A DNA stretch of 8,272 bases from Alistipes sp. CAG:268 (GTDB taxonomy: Bacteria > Bacteroidota > Bacteroidia > Bacteroidales > Rikenellaceae). The DNA lies in the NCBI GenBank assembly GCA_000434235.1, contig FR892004.1:10094-18365 (forward strand), read 5' to 3'. Under the pieces are notes generated by a model. That model did no database searches. It saw only the letters and a program-made list of their open reading frames with translations, and was not told where the DNA came from. Below are positions 6,511 through 8,272 of this stretch, piece by piece. The position numbers and the translations under genes are program-made. Numbering within the stretch: the first letter of the stretch is position 1; each line of letters starts with the position of its first letter.

Positions 6511-7902
6511 CTACTTCTTCTCGATCTCGGCCTTCTTCATGCGCTTGGTCATCAGGTCGTAGGCCAGCGGCGTGGCGATGAAGATCGTGGCGGCGGTACC
6601 TACCACGACACCGATGATCAGAGCGAAGATGAAGCCGCGGATCGTCTCGCCTCCGAAGATGACGATGGCCAGCAGCGTCACGAGCGTCGTACCCGAGGTG
6701 TTGATCGTACGCGAGAGGGTCGAGTTGATGGCGCCATTGACCAGATCGGCGAAGTTACGCTTCGGATAGAGCGTCATGTACTCGCGGATGCGGTCGAAGA
6801 CCACCACCGTATCGTTGATCGCATAACCGATGATCGTCAGGATGGCGGCGATAAAGGCCTGGTTCACCTCGAGGTTGAAAGGCAGCAGTCCGTAGAACAT
6901 CGAGAAGATACCGATGATCAGCAGGGCGTTGAAAGCCAGTGCGGCCGTAGCACCCGTAGCCCACTGCCAGCGCTTGAAGCGGAAGGTGATGTAGAGACCG
7001 ATGGCGATGAGCGAGAAGAGCACCGAGTAGATGGCGTTCCAGGTCATGTCCTGAGCAATCGAAGGACCGATCTTGTCGGCGTTCAGGATACCGTTCTGGT
7101 CGGTCTGCGTGTTGCGGAACTGCTCGAAGGTGATGTCGTAGGAGTAGAGCGACTTGACGGCGTTGTAGAGGATCTGCTCGACCTCGGCCGTAGCCTCGTC
7201 CGACGTATCGTCGTAGCGGTACTGCGTCACGATGCGCATCTGGTTCTCGTTACCGTACTGCTTGACCTCGAAGCTCACCGACGAAGCGTCGGCATCGGTA
7301 ATGGCCGAGAAGGCCTCGTCGAGGTTCTGACGCACGGCTTCGGCCGAAACGGCCTTGTCGAAGCGGACAACGTAGGCGCGGCCGCCGGTGAACTCGGCAC
7401 CGAGGTTCAGGCCGCGGACAGCCAGCGAGAGGAACGACAGCACCATCAGCACAACGACGATCGTATAGGAGATCTTGCGCTTCGAGAGGAAATCTACATG
7501 CGTGTTGTTGAGGAAGTTCTCCGACCACTTGTGCGAGAAGGAGATATTGCCCCACTTGGCAACAATCCACTCGATCAGCAGACGCGTGATGAAGATGGCG
7601 CAGAAGAACGAGGTGACGATACCGATGATCAGCGTCGTGGCAAAGCCCTGAACCGGACCGTTACCGAAAATGAAGAGCACGATACCGGTGATGATCGTCG
7701 TCAGGTTACCGTCGATGATCGCCGAGTAGGCCTTCGAGAAACCGTCCTTGATAGCCAGCGAGAGGCCCTTGCCTCCGCGGAGCTCCTCCTTGATGCGCTC
7801 GTAGATAATGACGTTGGCATCGACGGCCATACCCATCGTCAGCACGATACCCGCAATACCCGGAAGGGTCAGCACGGCACCGAACGAGACAAGCACGCCC
7901 AT
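6511..7902 (-). CDS. secDF: protein translocase SecDF, C-terminal part (end of SecD plus all of SecF), separated by a frameshift
   Basis: SecDF uses the proton gradient to pull proteins through SecYEG. This 463-residue frame begins in a SecD membrane helix and continues G-M-A-V-D-A-N-V-I-I-Y-E-R-I-K-E-E (24-40), the conserved SecD helix-loop. More membrane helices follow (about 65-112). SecF then begins near 130, with its periplasmic domain (L-G-A-E-F-T-G-G-R at 167-175). Its membrane region has G-Y-A-I-N-D-T-V-V-V-F-D-R-I-R-E (359-374), and it ends in a basic tail KRMKKAEIEKK. The ATG at 7902 is only the first in-frame methionine after the frameshift. In an intact gene the frame would be continuous with the SecD part upstream. 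Apart from the break at 7910-7959 the coding sequence looks healthy. The strong terminator just downstream marks the end of the transcript. Confidence 0.9.
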   Translation of the reverse strand: MGVLVSFGAVLTLPGIAGIVLTMGMAVDANVIIYERIKEELRGGKGLSLAIKDGFSKAYSAIIDGNLTTIITGIVLFIFGNGPVQGFATTLIIGIVTSFFCAIFITRLLIEWIVAKWGNISFSHKWSENFLNNTHVDFLSKRKISYTIVVVLMVLSFLSLAVRGLNLGAEFTGGRAYVVRFDKAVSAEAVRQNLDEAFSAITDADASSVSFEVKQYGNENQMRIVTQYRYDDTSDEATAEVEQILYNAVKSLYSYDITFEQFRNTQTDQNGILNADKIGPSIAQDMTWNAIYSVLFSLIAIGLYITFRFKRWQWATGATAALAFNALLIIGIFSMFYGLLPFNLEVNQAFIAAILTIIGYAINDTVVVFDRIREYMTLYPKRNFADLVNGAINSTLSRTINTSGTTLVTLLAIVIFGGETIRGFIFALIIGVVVGTAATIFIATPLAYDLMTKRMKKAEIEKK

Positions 7903-8272
7903 CAGCAGGAAGACGTTGAGGAGCGGGGGGATATAAGACGTTGAAGAGCAGGGAGATATCGGACATCCAACCGGCCGTCTTGTAGAACAGGTCCATGTAG
8001 AGGAGCACCAGGATGAAGGCGATCACGAACGAGAGCATACCGGCGTTGATCGACTCCTGGCCCAGCGACGGACCTACGACCGTATCCTGGATGATCTTGG
8101 CCGGAGCGGGGACCTTACCCGAGTTGAGCACGTTGGCCAGGTCCTTGGCCTCCTGGATCGTAAAGTCACCCGTGATCGACGACTGACCCTTGTCGATCTT
8201 GCCGTTCACGCGGGGGGCCGAATAGACGTAACCGTCGAGAACGATGGCGATGCACTTGCCGACGTTCTCGCA
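7706..8272 (-). CDS. secDF: protein translocase SecD portion of SecDF, internal fragment ended early by a frameshift (5' end beyond window)
   Basis: This frame is open to the window edge and reads as middle SecD: I-A-I-V-L-D-G-Y-V-Y-S-A-P-R-V (8-22 of the visible part), then G-D-F-T-I-Q-E-A-K-D-L-A-N-V-L-N-S-G-K-V-P-A-P (35-57). The conserved V-V-G-P-S-L-G-Q-E-S-I (65-75) leads into the first SecD C-terminal membrane helices. Homology is good up to I-S-L-L-F-N-V. After that the frame reads unrelated residues (Y-P-P-A-P-Q-R...) and stops at TAA 7706-7708. The following codons of SecD continue in the +1 frame as L-N-V-F-L-L-M-G-V-L. The break coincides exactly with a 25-bp tandem duplication. 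About 80 residues at the end of this frame are therefore not SecD sequence. Confidence 0.88.
   Translation of the reverse strand, partial: CENVGKCIAIVLDGYVYSAPRVNGKIDKGQSSITGDFTIQEAKDLANVLNSGKVPAPAKIIQDTVVGPSLGQESINAGMLSFVIAFILVLLYMDLFYKTAGWMSDISLLFNVLYPPAPQRLPADGRACLVRCRADPSGYCGYRADDGYGRRCQRHYLRAHQGGAPRRQGPLAGYQGRFLEGLLGDHRR
7910..7959. repeat. 25-bp imperfect tandem duplication causing a +1 frameshift in secDF
   Basis: Positions 7935-7959 and 7910-7934 are directly adjacent 25-bp units that align without gaps and differ at three positions. All three differences are A in 7935-7959 and G in 7910-7934 (at 7920, 7925 and 7929). Removing either unit restores one SecDF frame through I-S-L-L-F-N-V-F-L-L-M-G-V-L or a close variant. 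The unit at 7935-7959 encodes the residues expected of SecD (ISLLFNV). The other would read I-P-P-L-L-N-V, putting two prolines into a membrane helix, so 7910-7934 looks like the extra copy. It contains a run of six G at 7925-7930. Confidence 0.9.

Noticed and set aside
7706..8209. GTG at 8209 as the real start of a separate SecD protein
   Set aside because: The frame is open and clearly SecD-like upstream to the window edge (IAIVLDGYVYSAPR), so this is an internal valine.
1..8272. New defence, mobile or CRISPR system
   Set aside because: No array of spaced repeats, transposase, integrase, nuclease-helicase pair or toxin-antitoxin pair is seen. All genes fit known housekeeping or conserved Bacteroidetes families.

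Overview
The window looks like chromosomal housekeeping DNA from a GC-rich member of the Bacteroidales. Alistipes or another Rikenellaceae is my best guess, from general knowledge rather than a database match. The reasons are: a fused SecD-SecF translocase, a DUF4831 secreted protein, a TIGR02757/DUF2400 protein next to a LolD-type ATPase, a small YbbR-like membrane protein directly before coaE, two promoters with the Bacteroidetes -7 element TAnnTTTG, and few strong Shine-Dalgarno sites despite high GC. I see no phage, insertion sequence, CRISPR array, tRNA or rRNA.

Layout. On the + strand at the left edge (1-744) lie the 3' end of an SDR-family nucleotide-sugar epimerase/decarboxylase and a small thioredoxin. 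Everything from 746 to 8272 is on the - strand. In transcription order (right to left) this is: secDF (cut by the right window edge and carrying a frameshift), an intrinsic terminator, a promoter, and then a tightly packed run ybbR-like - coaE - folP - lolD-like ATPase - TIGR02757 - trmN6. The first five genes overlap one another and trmN6 follows a 5-nt gap, so they are probably one translationally coupled operon. A second TAnnTTTG promoter at the end of trmN6 then serves the DUF4831 gene and an AlkD-like DNA alkylation repair gene. The alkylation repair gene converges on thioredoxin with one base between the two stop codons.

The operon mixes envelope functions (YbbR-like, LolD), cofactor synthesis (CoaE for coenzyme A, FolP for folate) and nucleic-acid modification (TrmN6, possibly TIGR02757). 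I see no single pathway linking them. No new defence or mobile system is visible. The most notable things are a 25-bp imperfect tandem duplication that breaks the secDF reading frame, a perfect 10-bp inverted repeat giving the two convergent genes identical Pro-His-stop ends, and a promoter nested in the tail and loop of the secDF terminator.
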